A stretch of 64,000 nucleotides of DNA from Streptomyces clavifer (GTDB lineage: Bacteria; Actinomycetota; Actinomycetes; Streptomycetales; Streptomycetaceae), in assembly GCA_014651175.1 (NCBI GenBank), contig BMWJ01000001.1, positions 682,001 through 746,000 on the forward strand, read 5' to 3'. This document shows positions 15,721 through 24,082 of this stretch, one piece after another. How positions within the stretch are numbered: position 1 is the first letter of the stretch; each line of letters begins with the position of its first letter. Made by a program: the position numbers and the translations under genes. Below the pieces are notes generated by a model. It did no database searches. It was not told the DNA's origin and saw only the letters and a program-made list of their open reading frames with translations.

Positions 15721-16589
15721 GGTCTGTACTCCTTGGCGATGCGTCGGATCAGGCTGAGTGAGTCCGTCGGCGGCAACGCTGAGGTGCGAGCGTCGTCGAA
15801 GAGATCGCGGTATCGAGAGACTTCGGACTCCCGCTCCATCCAGATGTTGCCAGTTGGAGTCTCAGTCAGTACGAGATCGAGCGCTGACACCCGCGGAAAG
15901 CTCAACAGTAGGTACGGACCGAACATACCCGGATGTGCGCCGCGGGAGAACGGCAGCACCTGGACGGTGACATTGGGGCGTTCGGCGAGACTGGCCAGGT
16001 GGTCCAGCTGGGCACGCATCACGGAACGGCCACCGACCTGCTGGTGCAGGACGCCTTCTGCGAGGACTGCCCAGAGTTCCAGCGGGTCGGCACCGGTCAG
16101 ACGTTCCTGCCTGGCCAGTCGAACTTGCACGAACTGTTCGATCTCCTCCGGTGTTTGCCATGCCCGGGAAGCGACGGTCACCGCTCTCCCGTACTCCGGT
16201 GTCTGGAGCAGCCCGGGAACCAGCTGAACCTGGTATGTCCTGATGCTGTCGCAGATCGTTTCCATCTCGATGTAGTCGCGATAGGTGTCTGCGAGCACCG
16301 AACCGTACTGATGCCACCAGCCCTCGCGTCGGCGCCTGTTGGCTGTGCGAGCAAGCGACGCCAGCCGCTCGCGGGCGTCCGGATCGGCAACCTCGTAAGC
16401 GTGCATCAGGGCGATGAGGTCGGGCGTGCGAACAGGTACGTGTCCGTTTTCAATGCGGCTGATCTTGCCCTTCGTGCAGTCGAGGACGTCGGCCGCCTCT
16501 GCTGTGGACAACCCCGCTTGCTCGCGGAATCGGCGTAGTTCGTCGCCGAGTTGGCGCCCGAGGACGGTGGATGGCTTAACGGATGGCAT
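15717..16589 (-). CDS. XRE-family regulator with DUF5753 ligand-type domain
   Basis: 290 aa from ATG 16589 (AGGGAGGG upstream; an in-frame start further out exists but lacks a ribosome site). HTH_31-type DNA-binding domain at ~10-75 (LGDELRRFREQAGLSTAEAA ... KGKISRIENGHVPV). The long DUF5753 region (YIEMETICDSIRTYQVQLVP, FVQVRLARQERLTG, VQVLPFSRGAHPGMFGPY) fills the rest. This is the WhiJ-like class that is massively paralogous in Streptomyces and paired with DUF397 proteins. Divergent from it is a GHKL ATPase gene, the third typical member of such loci. Confidence 0.92.
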   Translation of the reverse strand: MPSVKPSTVLGRQLGDELRRFREQAGLSTAEAADVLDCTKGKISRIENGHVPVRTPDLIALMHAYEVADPDARERLASLARTANRRRREGWWHQYGSVLADTYRDYIEMETICDSIRTYQVQLVPGLLQTPEYGRAVTVASRAWQTPEEIEQFVQVRLARQERLTGADPLELWAVLAEGVLHQQVGGRSVMRAQLDHLASLAERPNVTVQVLPFSRGAHPGMFGPYLLLSFPRVSALDLVLTETPTGNIWMERESEVSRYRDLFDDARTSALPPTDSLSLIRRIAKEYRP

Positions 16590-16777
16590 GAAGCCCTCCC
16601 TATCAGCGGCCAAGGCATCGCGTCTCCGAAACGCACGAAGGGATGAATTGAGAGACAGGAACCCATTCAACGTTGCGCCAATACGAGATGCGCATGCAGT
16701 CTGTAGTGGTCAGGGCACTGAACGTCACCGGCGTGAGGTGCCCGAGCCCCTGCACTCGCGAATTTTCAAGGAGCGTC

Positions 16778-17464
16778 ATGGCAGAGCCCTCCGCCTACCC
16801 CGAATTCGGCTTCCGGCTGGTACGCAGTCGCAGCAGTGTTGCGAGAGCGCGGGCAGCTCTCCGGGCCAGGCTCGGCGAGTGGCGGGCAGGCCAAGCGCTG
16901 GCCGAAGCGGGCGAGGTGGTGCTGTCCGAGCTCGTGACCAACGCGCTGCGCGCTCCCGCGTCCGGCGATCGGATGGTGGGCGTACGCATCGAGTGCAGGG
17001 AGCGGGGCGGGCTGCTGCGGCTGGAGGTGAGTGACGCGGGGGAGGGGCGACCCGTGGTGCGAAGGGTCGGTGCGCTGGATACGGCCGGGCGTGGGCTGGT
17101 GCTCGTGGAAGCCCTGGCGCACCGCTGGGGGGTGGACGAGCGGCGGGGCGGTATCGGTAAGACGGTGTGGGCGGAGCTGCTGGCCCCGGGCGTCGTCCCC
17201 GGGCCGGGCGAAGCCGACGTGGCGGCGGTGACCGTCCGGGCCGGCCAGAGCGTACGAGTCGACGGAGCCTGGCGAACGGTCTGCGGTGTGCGGAGTGAGC
17301 GGTACGCCTCGGGAGGGCTCTTCGTCGTCATCGGCCTGGAGGAGGGCCCTGCCCTGCGGCTGCAAGCAGGAGAGGCGGTGACGGTGCGGACCGGCGGAGC
17401 GAGTGCCTCGCGCGCCACGGAGGCGCGGGTCCGTTCCGTGGCGGGTCCGGTGAGCTCGTCATGA
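16778..17464 (+). CDS. GHKL ATPase (anti-sigma-factor-type ATP-binding protein)
   Basis: 228 aa from ATG 16778 with AAGGAG upstream. HATPase_c landmarks: N-box VVLSELVTNALRAP, G1 box VSDAGEGRPVVRR, and G2 LDTAGRGLVLVEALAHRWGV. The C-terminal ~75 residues (DVAAVTVRAGQSVRVDGAWR ... ) form an extra beta-rich extension not found in minimal SpoIIAB/RsbW kinases. Divergent from the XRE/DUF397 pair, it completes the usual XRE-DUF397-ATPase trio. The stop overlaps the next start (ATGA at 17461-17464). It may be a serine kinase of an anti-anti-sigma factor; the partner is unknown. Confidence 0.88.
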   Translation: MAEPSAYPEFGFRLVRSRSSVARARAALRARLGEWRAGQALAEAGEVVLSELVTNALRAPASGDRMVGVRIECRERGGLLRLEVSDAGEGRPVVRRVGALDTAGRGLVLVEALAHRWGVDERRGGIGKTVWAELLAPGVVPGPGEADVAAVTVRAGQSVRVDGAWRTVCGVRSERYASGGLFVVIGLEEGPALRLQAGEAVTVRTGGASASRATEARVRSVAGPVSSS

Positions 17465-17718
17465 GGTGGCTGTGGGGAAGGCTCCGCCCTCGCCGGTGCC
17501 GTGCGGAGGTTGCCGGGCCCATGTTCTCCGGCACGTTGAAGCAGGTGGTCGGCGGCTCCCTGGTCGTGATCAGCAGGGCGGGTGTGCCCGTACCGGAGGT
17601 GCCGCCGATGAGACCGGTGTGCCGGCCGGGCCGTGGTGCGCTTCGCGGGCGGATTCGTCTCCCCGCGACCTTCGACGACCCGCGCGGCGGCATCGCCGAG
17701 GCGTTCGGGGTGCGGTGA
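17461..17718 (+). CDS. Phd/YefM-like antitoxin, N-terminus apparently degenerate
   Basis: 85 aa. Residues ~22-60 (FSGTLKQVVGGSLVVISRAG then VPVPEVPP) and the tail GALRGRIRLPATFDDPRGGI then AEAFGVR match the end of the Phd fold and the toxin-neutralising tail of VapB/Phd antitoxins (pattern LRGRIRI-DDFD-P-EI-AF). The expected N-terminal DNA-binding strand (VNVHEAK-type) is replaced by an Arg-rich stretch, MRWLWGRLRPRRCRAEVAGP, suggesting decay or a frameshift. It overlaps the toxin start by one base (TGATG at 17716-17720). Family call by eye. Confidence 0.6.
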   Translation: MRWLWGRLRPRRCRAEVAGPMFSGTLKQVVGGSLVVISRAGVPVPEVPPMRPVCRPGRGALRGRIRLPATFDDPRGGIAEAFGVR

Positions 17719-18092
17719 TGACGTATCTGCTCGATACCCGCGTCGTCCTGTGGTGGATGGCCGACGACCCGCAACTGACCGACCGCGTCAAGGGCCTGAT
17801 CGACACCGAACCCGCCGTCCATGTCAGCGCGGTGTCTCCGTGGGAGATCACCGTCAAGCAGTTCCTCGGCGCGTTCGAGGGGCCGGGCGACCTGGCCGAG
17901 CAGGTGCGTGACCTGCCCTTCACCAGTGTGCCGGTCACCGCCGCCCACGGGGTGCGGGCGGGGCGGCTGCCCATGCTGCACACCGATCCCTTCGACCGGA
18001 TGCTCGTCGCGCAGGCGCAGGCCGAGCACCTGGTCCTGGTCACCCGGAACGCCTGGATTCCTCAGTACGACGTGCCTTTCATGCGGGCCTGA
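17718..18092 (+). CDS. VapC-type PIN-domain toxin
   Basis: 124 aa, small single PIN domain. The first acidic residue is in MTYLLDTRVVLWWM, the second region is VSPWEITVKQFLG, and the third acidic pair is in HTDPFDRMLVAQAQ. The final acidic position, normally TRD in this subfamily, is Asn (LVTRNAWIPQYDV). Known role: Mg-dependent RNase, usually cutting tRNA or rRNA, neutralised by the upstream antitoxin. Loss of one metal ligand may weaken activity, which would fit a decaying antitoxin. The start is fixed by the TGATG overlap with the antitoxin. Confidence 0.85.
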   Translation: MTYLLDTRVVLWWMADDPQLTDRVKGLIDTEPAVHVSAVSPWEITVKQFLGAFEGPGDLAEQVRDLPFTSVPVTAAHGVRAGRLPMLHTDPFDRMLVAQAQAEHLVLVTRNAWIPQYDVPFMRA

Positions 18093-18156
18093 CCCCGGAC
18101 GGCGGCCGTCCGGGCGCCGGGGGCGAGCACCCGACGGGCCGCCTTGCGCAGCGGAC

Positions 18157-18194
18157 GGGCCCGTCCGTCCACCGCGCGGTGGACGGACGGGCCC
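18157..18194. terminator. Perfect 38-bp palindrome, bidirectional terminator
   Basis: 18157-18175 is the exact reverse complement of 18176-18194 (19/19, no central loop base). It lies 65 bp after the vapC-type stop and 15 bp after the end of the convergent exporter gene, so it can end both transcripts. As RNA the tip must open to make a loop. Confidence 0.8.
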
Positions 18195-18208
18195 TTGCGG
18201 GCGGGGGA

Positions 18209-19819
18209 TCAGTGCGTCGGAGCGGTGGCCGCTGCCTTGGCCGCGGCGGCGTTCTCCTCCGCGAGCCGTTCCAGGCCGCTCTGCGTCTTGAGCGGCTTCT
18301 CCTTGATGAACAGCACCGCGATCAGCGCCAGGAACGCGAAAGGCGCTCCGATCAGGAAGACGTCGGCGGTCGCGACCCCGTACGCCTGCTCGACGACCTC
18401 CCGGACCGGTGCGGGAAGGGTGGTGAGGTCGGGCACGCTGTGCCCGGCGCCCCCGCTGCCCGTCGAGCCGGGAAGGCCCTTCTCCATCTCGCTGGAGACC
18501 CGGTGGGCGAGCACGGCGCCCAGGGCGCTCGTACCGATCGCGCCGCCGAGGCTGCGGAAGAACGACAGGACCGACGTCGCGGCACCGAGTTCCGACGCGG
18601 GTACGTCGTTCTGGGCCGCCAGCACCAGGTTCTGCATCAGCATGCCGACGCCGACGCCGAGGACCAGCATGTAGACGCTGAGCACCCCGAACGAGGAGTC
18701 CGCGCTGATCGTGGACAGCAGGCACATGCCCGCCGTCATGGTGATGCCACCGGCGATCAGGAAGCCCTTCCACTTGCCCCGGGAGGAGATGATCTGCCCG
18801 GCGATGGTCGTGGAGAGCATCAGACCGAGGATCATCGGCAGGCTCATCAGACCGGCGGCGGTCGGCGACTTGCCGAGCGAGGTCTGGAAGTACTGCGAGA
18901 GGAAGACCGTGCCGCCGAACATGGCCACGCCGACCAGCATGCTCGCCACCGTCGTCAGCGCGACGGTGCGGTTGCGGAAGATGTCCAGCGGGATCATCGG
19001 CTCCTCGACCCTGGCCTCGACCAGGACCGCGGCGACCAGCAGGATCACACCGGCGCCGACCAGGGCGGCGGTCTGCCACGACAGCCAGTCGAACTGGTTG
19101 CCCGCCAGGGTCACCCACAGCAGCAGTGCGCTGACACCGCTCATGATGAGGACGGCACCCACGTAGTCGATCTTCACTTCCCTGCGGACCGTGGGCAGCT
19201 TCAGCGTCAGCTGGAGCAGCACGATCGCCAGCAGGGCGAACGGCACGCCGATGAAGAAGCACCAGCGCCAGCCCAGCCAGGAGGTGTCGACGAGGACACC
19301 GCCGATGAGGGGCCCGGCGACGGTGCCGACGGCGAAGACGGCTCCGAAGATGCCGCTGTAGCGCCCGAGTTCACGCGGCGGGATGATCGAGGCCATCACG
19401 ACCTGGGCGAGTGCGGTGAGACCGCCCGCACCGATGCCCTGGAGCACCCGGCTGATGATGAGCACGGTGACGTTCTCGGAGAATCCGGCGACGAGCGAGC
19501 CCACGACGAACATCGCGAGCGAGAGCTGGATGAGCAGCTTCTTGTCGTACAGGTCGGACAGCTTGCCCCAGATCGGGACGGTGGCCGTCATCGCCAGGAG
19601 CTCCGACGTGACGACCCAGGTGTAGGCCGACTGGCTCCCGTTCAGGTCGGAGATGATCCTGGGAAGGGCGTTGGCGACGACGGTGGAGGCCAGGATGGCC
19701 ACGAACATGCCGGCCATGAGGCCGGACATCGCCTGGAGTATCTGGCGGCGCGTCATGGCCGGTGGGGCCGCTTCGAACGCACCGGGGGGACCGGTCTCGG
19801 GTGTGACGGCAGCGGACAT
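18209..19819 (-). CDS. DHA2-family (EmrB/QacA) multidrug efflux transporter
   Basis: 536 aa with about 14 hydrophobic segments, the DHA2 topology. MFS motif A region: LSDLYDKKLLIQLSL. Motif C-like: GPLIGGVLVDTSWLGWRWCF (family signature of drug/proton antiporters). It exports drugs or toxic metabolites using the proton gradient. It lies 64 bp downstream of a TetR gene on the same strand, the normal regulator-exporter arrangement. The Ala/Lys-rich C-terminal tail is cytoplasmic. Substrate unknown. Confidence 0.92.
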   Translation of the reverse strand: MSAAVTPETGPPGAFEAAPPAMTRRQILQAMSGLMAGMFVAILASTVVANALPRIISDLNGSQSAYTWVVTSELLAMTATVPIWGKLSDLYDKKLLIQLSLAMFVVGSLVAGFSENVTVLIISRVLQGIGAGGLTALAQVVMASIIPPRELGRYSGIFGAVFAVGTVAGPLIGGVLVDTSWLGWRWCFFIGVPFALLAIVLLQLTLKLPTVRREVKIDYVGAVLIMSGVSALLLWVTLAGNQFDWLSWQTAALVGAGVILLVAAVLVEARVEEPMIPLDIFRNRTVALTTVASMLVGVAMFGGTVFLSQYFQTSLGKSPTAAGLMSLPMILGLMLSTTIAGQIISSRGKWKGFLIAGGITMTAGMCLLSTISADSSFGVLSVYMLVLGVGVGMLMQNLVLAAQNDVPASELGAATSVLSFFRSLGGAIGTSALGAVLAHRVSSEMEKGLPGSTGSGGAGHSVPDLTTLPAPVREVVEQAYGVATADVFLIGAPFAFLALIAVLFIKEKPLKTQSGLERLAEENAAAAKAAATAPTH

Positions 19820-19883
19820 CGGCTGACGTTCCTCATTCTCTGGTGAAAGGTGAAGGGGCCCCGTCGGGGGCCTCGGATCTGCT

Positions 19884-20489
19884 TCAGTCGCTCAGGCCGG
19901 CAGCCAACATGGCGAAGGCCTGCCGGTAGATGCTCTGGAACGTGCGGGTGCGCCCGGAGGCCACCCAGAGCTCCACGGAGGCACGCACGGCGGCGTTCGA
20001 CACGTGTGCGAGGAGCCGGGGGGAGAGGTCGGAGTCGGGGTCCTTGCCGAGACGCTCGGCCAGGACGGCCACCAGCGCGCGTTCGTCCGCGCACCGGGCG
20101 GTCACGAATCCGTTCATCAGCGACGGGCTCTTCCGGAGCGCGGCCGTCTGCAGTTCCCAGCGTTCGTGGTCCTGGTCGATGTGGGCGAGCTCCTGACCGA
20201 TGGCCTCGCGCAGGGCGTTGAGCGCCGAGAGCTCCTGCGGCGCGTTGAGCACCGCCTGCCGCATCCGCTCGGCGCTGCCCTGGTCGGGCCGGGTGATCGC
20301 GTCCTCCAGGCACGAGAAGTAGTTGAAGAAGGTACGCACGGAGACGCCGACCTCATCGGTGACCGCTTCCACGGTCACACCCTCCATCCCGCGCTCCGCG
20401 GCGAAGCGCAGCGCGACGTCCGCGAGGGCGTCGCGCGTCGCGCGCTTCTTGCGTTCACGCAGCCCGAGGGGCGCGTCGTCGGAACTCAT
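19884..20489 (-). CDS. TetR-family repressor of the adjacent exporter
   Basis: 201 aa from ATG 20489. The N-terminal helix-turn-helix is typical (RERKKRATRDALADVALRFA, VTVEAVTDEVGVSVRTFFNY, F). The C-terminal ligand domain is AcrR/MftR-like (DQGSAERMRQAV ... VELWVASGRTRTFQSIYRQ). Two palindromes lie directly upstream, so it probably represses itself and the downstream exporter until a ligand binds. An in-frame upstream start exists, but it would place the operator inside the coding region. Confidence 0.92.
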   Translation of the reverse strand: MSSDDAPLGLRERKKRATRDALADVALRFAAERGMEGVTVEAVTDEVGVSVRTFFNYFSCLEDAITRPDQGSAERMRQAVLNAPQELSALNALREAIGQELAHIDQDHERWELQTAALRKSPSLMNGFVTARCADERALVAVLAERLGKDPDSDLSPRLLAHVSNAAVRASVELWVASGRTRTFQSIYRQAFAMLAAGLSD

Positions 20490-20494
20490 GAAGA

Positions 20495-20527
20495 TGCATA
20501 CTATGCAATTTTGCGCACCGTGCAAAA
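20495..20527. promoter_or_regulatory. Two palindromic operators of the TetR repressor
   Basis: Site 1: TGCATACTATGCA at 20495-20507, a perfect 13-bp palindrome. Site 2: TTTTGC at 20509-20514 inverted as GCAAAA at 20522-20527, with partly symmetric centre. Both lie within 40 bp upstream of the TetR start codon in an unusually AT-rich patch. Tandem half-overlapping sites suggest binding of two dimers. Confidence 0.7.
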
Positions 20528-20636
20528 CGTTTGCTGGGGTGCCGTTGGGAGGCTGCGGGCAGGAATCGGCTCGAAATGTCAGGTTTGACTGTCTGTGAAC
20601 ACCCAGTGACGCTGGTCAGCGGGTCGGGGGCATGGA

Positions 20637-20677
20637 AAAGGCCTTCTGTCCAACGTGATGTTGGTCAGAAGGCCTTT
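20637..20677. terminator. Terminator of the tRNA-Arg gene
   Basis: Arms 20637-20654 and 20660-20677 pair over 17 of 18 positions (one T-T mismatch) around the loop GTGAT. On the minus strand it follows the tRNA 3' end by 17 bases and is followed by CTTTT-like bases, so it should end tRNA transcription. Confidence 0.85.
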
Positions 20678-20694
20678 CGGCACTTCCTGCGAAG

Positions 20695-20766
20695 TGCCCC
20701 CGGCAGGATTCGAACCTGCGCACCCGGCTCCGGAGGCCGATGCTCTATCCCCTGAGCTACGGGGGC
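20695..20766 (-). tRNA. tRNA-Arg (anticodon CCG)
   Basis: Complete cloverleaf on the minus strand, 72 nt. Acceptor GCCCCCG (20766 downward) pairs with CGGGGGC. The D-arm is GCTC/GAGC with AGGGGATA loop. The anticodon stem TCGGC/GCCGG holds loop CTCCGGA, giving anticodon CCG. The T-arm is GCAGG-TTCGAAT-CCTGC and the discriminator is A. No CCA is encoded. No integrase or duplicated 3' end was seen next to it, so it is not visibly occupied by an integrated element here. Confidence 0.97.
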
Positions 20767-20986
20767 GTTGTCGCCGCACTTGGCGGCGACGAGTGAAACC
20801 CTACCAGCTCCGACGGGGTGTCCGGGAACGGGTATTTCACGCGGCAGGGCCCCCGGTCCGGGGCGGTCGGGCAGCCCCGCGGAGAACCGGGCGCCGAGTC
20901 CGTTCCGGGTGGCCGCCGGCCGGCCCCCGGGGTCGGAAGTGTGCGAAAGCCGGACGCGGCCCCTCCGGCCGACCTACCCTCGAAGG

Positions 20987-21421
20987 GTGTCAGGGGCGAA
21001 CGGCCGCGTGCTTGTTGTCGATGACAACAAGGTCATCCGGCAGCTGATCAGGGTCAATCTCGAGCTGGAGGGCTTCGAGGTCGTGACCGCGGCCGACGGT
21101 GCCGAGTGCCTGGACCTGGTGCACCAGGTCTGCCCGGACGTCATCACGCTCGACGTCGTGATGCCCCGGCTCGACGGGATCCAGACCGCGATCCGGCTCC
21201 GCGCCGACCCGAGGACCTGCGACCTGCCCGTCGCCGTCGTCAGTGCCTGCACACCGTACGAGGTGGATTCCGGGGTGGCCGCAGGGGTCGACGCGTTCCT
21301 GGCCAAGCCGTTCGAGCCGAGCGAACTGGTGCGGATCGTCCACCGGCTGATGCGCAGGGAGGACCCGCCGTCGTTCGACGGCAGACACGGCGCCGGGAGG
21401 GCCGGAAGCACGGCCGGGTGA
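20987..21421 (+). CDS. Orphan response-regulator receiver protein
   Basis: 144 aa from GTG 20987. Receiver domain: acidic pair in RVLVVDDNKVI, phospho-acceptor Asp in VITLDVVMPRLDG, signalling Ser in VAVVSACTP, Lys in FLAKPFEPSELV. After ~125 residues only a short Gly/Arg tail remains, so there is no DNA-binding output domain. TACCCT at 20975-20980 lies seven bases before the start, suggesting a leaderless transcript. The cognate kinase is not nearby. It is conserved next to nrtL and lysA in Streptomyces (from memory). Confidence 0.87.
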   Translation: MSGANGRVLVVDDNKVIRQLIRVNLELEGFEVVTAADGAECLDLVHQVCPDVITLDVVMPRLDGIQTAIRLRADPRTCDLPVAVVSACTPYEVDSGVAAGVDAFLAKPFEPSELVRIVHRLMRREDPPSFDGRHGAGRAGSTAG

Positions 21422-21510
21422 CCGACGCCACCCACCGCACGGCCCGTACGGATGACCGCATGGCGAAACAGGGTCGCGAAGTGCCCCCCTTTCTCCCATA
21501 CGCTGGTCCC

Positions 21511-22575
21511 GTGACCCCCGCAGATCTCTCCCGAACCGTGCTGCACGCTGTGCGCCGCGCGGTCGACGAGGACGCTCTGCGCGCGCCCGTGCCCGCGCGC
21601 GTGCGAGTGGAGCGGACACGGCCCGGCGGCAGCGGCGACTACGCCTGCGCCGTCGCCCTGCAGTTGGCGGGCCCCGCCGGGATCCCGGCGCGAGGCGTGG
21701 CCGCGATCCTCCGGGAGCGGGTCATGAGTGAGCCCGGGATCGGCCGGGTCGAGATCACCGGGCCCGGATTCCTGAACTTCCACCTCGACGCCTCGGCCGA
21801 CGCGGCCGCCCACACCGCGCTCGTGCGCGAGGTGCTGGAGCAAGGGCTCCGGTACGGCTGGGCACCCGCGTCCCCCGGCCGGCCCCACCAGCTCCACCAC
21901 CGTCGCGAGGTCCGGGCCGCCGTGACGGCCGACTCGGTGGAGCGACTGCTGCGGTCCCAGGGCGCCCCGGTGCGCACCAGCTGTGCGGAGGAGCCCGACC
22001 CCGACTGGGTGCGTCTGGGTGTCACCGTCGACGCGTCCGGGCCGCCCTCCGTTCCGGTGACCGAGACCCGGCCCGTCCCTGCCGGAGCCACGGCGGGCGA
22101 ACTGCTGGAGCGTCTGGGCGCCGACGCCGCCCGGTGGGGTCTGCTGAGGCCCGCCGGGCACGACCGCGCCGCCCTCGGTGACGAACTCCTCGTCCAGGGT
22201 GAGGGCAACGCCCTCTTCCTCGTCCGCTACGCCCACGCACGCGCCCGCGCGCTCACCCGGGAGGGAGCGCGGCTCGGTCTCACCGGCGCGTACGAGCACC
22301 CCGTCGACGCGCCCGCACTGCACGCCGCGCTCGCCGACCACCCCGGCGTCCTCGCCGCGGCGGCCCGTCACCAGGCACCCGACCGGCTCGCGAGGCACCT
22401 CGAGACGGTGGCCGACGCCTTCTTCGACCTCCTCGACGCCACTGGGCCGCTGCCCGCCGGCGACGAGAAACCCTCGGCCGCCCACCGCTCCCGGCTGGCC
22501 CTTGCCGAAGCCGCCGGGACGGTGCTGGCAGGCGGCCTGTCCCTGCTCGGCATCAGTGCGCCCGAACACCTCTGA
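21511..22575 (+). CDS. nrtL: ArgS-related anticodon-binding protein NrtL
   Basis: 354 aa from GTG 21511; a TACGCT box at 21499-21504 suggests a leaderless message, and an in-frame ATG at 21461 is a less likely start. It keeps the N-terminal ArgS-like additional domain (VAAILRERVMSEPGIGRVEI, TGPGFLNFHLD) and the C-terminal DALR anticodon-binding helices (EGNALFLVRYAHARARAL ... PDRLARHLETVADAFFDLLD). The class I catalytic core is missing: no HIGH or KMSK motif is seen. It is therefore not a synthetase; function unknown. It precedes lysA by 20 bp, probably cotranscribed, the usual Streptomyces order. Confidence 0.85.
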   Translation: MTPADLSRTVLHAVRRAVDEDALRAPVPARVRVERTRPGGSGDYACAVALQLAGPAGIPARGVAAILRERVMSEPGIGRVEITGPGFLNFHLDASADAAAHTALVREVLEQGLRYGWAPASPGRPHQLHHRREVRAAVTADSVERLLRSQGAPVRTSCAEEPDPDWVRLGVTVDASGPPSVPVTETRPVPAGATAGELLERLGADAARWGLLRPAGHDRAALGDELLVQGEGNALFLVRYAHARARALTREGARLGLTGAYEHPVDAPALHAALADHPGVLAAAARHQAPDRLARHLETVADAFFDLLDATGPLPAGDEKPSAAHRSRLALAEAAGTVLAGGLSLLGISAPEHL

Positions 22576-22595
22576 GAACCTGAGAGAACAGAACG

Positions 22596-23987
22596 ATGAG
22601 CCGATCCGCACACCCCGCCGGGCCCCGTTACGCCGATGTCCTCCCCGAGGGCCACTACAGCGCCCCGGCGCCCGACCTGAACGTGCTGGACGAGAAGGTG
22701 TGGTCCCGTACCGTCTCCCGGGACGCGGACGGTGCGCTCACCGTCGGCGGGATCGAAGTCGCCCGGCTGGCCGAGGAGTTCGGCACCCCGGCGTACTTCC
22801 TCGACGAGAGCGACTTCCGGGCCCGCTGCCGCGCCTGGGCCGACGCCTTCGGGCGGGACGCCGACGTCTTCTACGCAGGCAAGGCCTTCCTGTCGCGCGC
22901 CGTCGTGCGCTGGCTCCAGGAAGAAGGGCTGAACCTCGACGTCTGCTCCGGCGGCGAGCTCACCACCGCGCTGGACGCGGGAATGCCCGCCGAGCGCATC
23001 GCCTTCCACGGCAACAACAAGACGGTCGCCGAGATCGAGCGGGCCGTCGACGTGGGCGTCGGCCGGATCGTGCTCGACTCCTTCCAGGAGATCGTCCGCG
23101 TCGCGCACATCGCCCAGCAACGCGGAAAGCGCCAGCGCGTGCAGATCCGCGTCACCGTGGGCGTCGAGGCGCACACCCACGAGTTCATCGCGACCGCGCA
23201 CGAGGACCAGAAGTTCGGCATCGCGCTGGCCGACGGACAGGCCGCCGAGGCGGTCCGCAGGGCGCTCACCCTGGACGGCCTCGAACTGGTCGGCATCCAC
23301 TCGCACATCGGTTCGCAGATCTTCGACATGGCCGGCTTCGAGGTCTCCGCCCGGCGCGTGGTGCAGCTGCTCGCCGAGGTCCGCGACGAGCACGGCGTCG
23401 AGCTCCCCGAGATCGACCTCGGCGGTGGCCTCGGGATCGCGTACACCTCCGCGGACGACCCCCGCGAACCGCACGAGATCGCCAAGGCGCTCGGCGACAT
23501 CGTGACCCGGGAGTGCGAGTCGGCCGGCCTGCGCACCCCGCGCATCTCGGTCGAGCCCGGCCGGGCGATCGTCGGACCCACCGCGTTCACGCTGTACGAG
23601 GTGGGCACCATCAAGCCGCTGGAGGGCCTGCGCACGTACGTCAGCGTCGACGGCGGCATGTCGGACAACATCCGCACCGCGCTGTACGACGCCGAGTACA
23701 GCGTCGCCCTCGTCTCGCGCAGCTCCGACGCCGAGCCCATGCTCGTACGCGTCGTCGGCAAGCACTGCGAGAGCGGGGACATCGTGGTCAAGGACGCGTT
23801 CCTGCCGTCCGACCTGGCCCCCGGCGACCTGATCGCCGTGCCCGCCACCGGCGCCTACTGCCGCTCCATGGCGAGCAACTACAACCACGCCCTGCGCCCG
23901 CCCGTCGTCGCCGTGCGTGACGGGCAGGCCCGGGTGATCGTCCGGCGCGAGACGGAGGAAGATCTCCTGCGTCTCGATGTCGGTTGA
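22596..23987 (+). CDS. lysA: Diaminopimelate decarboxylase
   Basis: 463 aa, full length. PLP-binding Lys96 in [35 protein letters not shown], the phosphate-binding glycine loop [23 protein letters not shown], and the active-site cysteine loop [13 protein letters not shown]. It catalyses the last step of lysine synthesis, meso-diaminopimelate to L-lysine, in the cytoplasm. It heads the aspartate-family block here (lysA-hom-thrC-thrB). The 20-bp gap to nrtL upstream implies cotranscription. Confidence 0.97.
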   Translation: MSRSAHPAGPRYADVLPEGHYSAPAPDLNVLDEKVWSRTVSRDADGALTVGGIEVARLAEEFGTPAYFLDESDFRARCRAWADAFGRDADVFYAGKAFLSRAVVRWLQEEGLNLDVCSGGELTTALDAGMPAERIAFHGNNKTVAEIERAVDVGVGRIVLDSFQEIVRVAHIAQQRGKRQRVQIRVTVGVEAHTHEFIATAHEDQKFGIALADGQAAEAVRRALTLDGLELVGIHSHIGSQIFDMAGFEVSARRVVQLLAEVRDEHGVELPEIDLGGGLGIAYTSADDPREPHEIAKALGDIVTRECESAGLRTPRISVEPGRAIVGPTAFTLYEVGTIKPLEGLRTYVSVDGGMSDNIRTALYDAEYSVALVSRSSDAEPMLVRVVGKHCESGDIVVKDAFLPSDLAPGDLIAVPATGAYCRSMASNYNHALRPPVVAVRDGQARVIVRRETEEDLLRLDVG

Positions 23988-24082
23988 TGAAATAAGGGTC
24001 TCAGGATCCGGACGGGTGGCAGAAACCCCCGTCCGGTGAGTGAGACTGGTCCACACATCAGAAGTATGAGAAACGAGGTCGG

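Noticed and set aside
20695-20766. tRNA-Arg as the attachment site of an integrated element
   Set aside because: No integrase, no direct repeat of the tRNA 3' end and no mobile genes were found beside it in this window.
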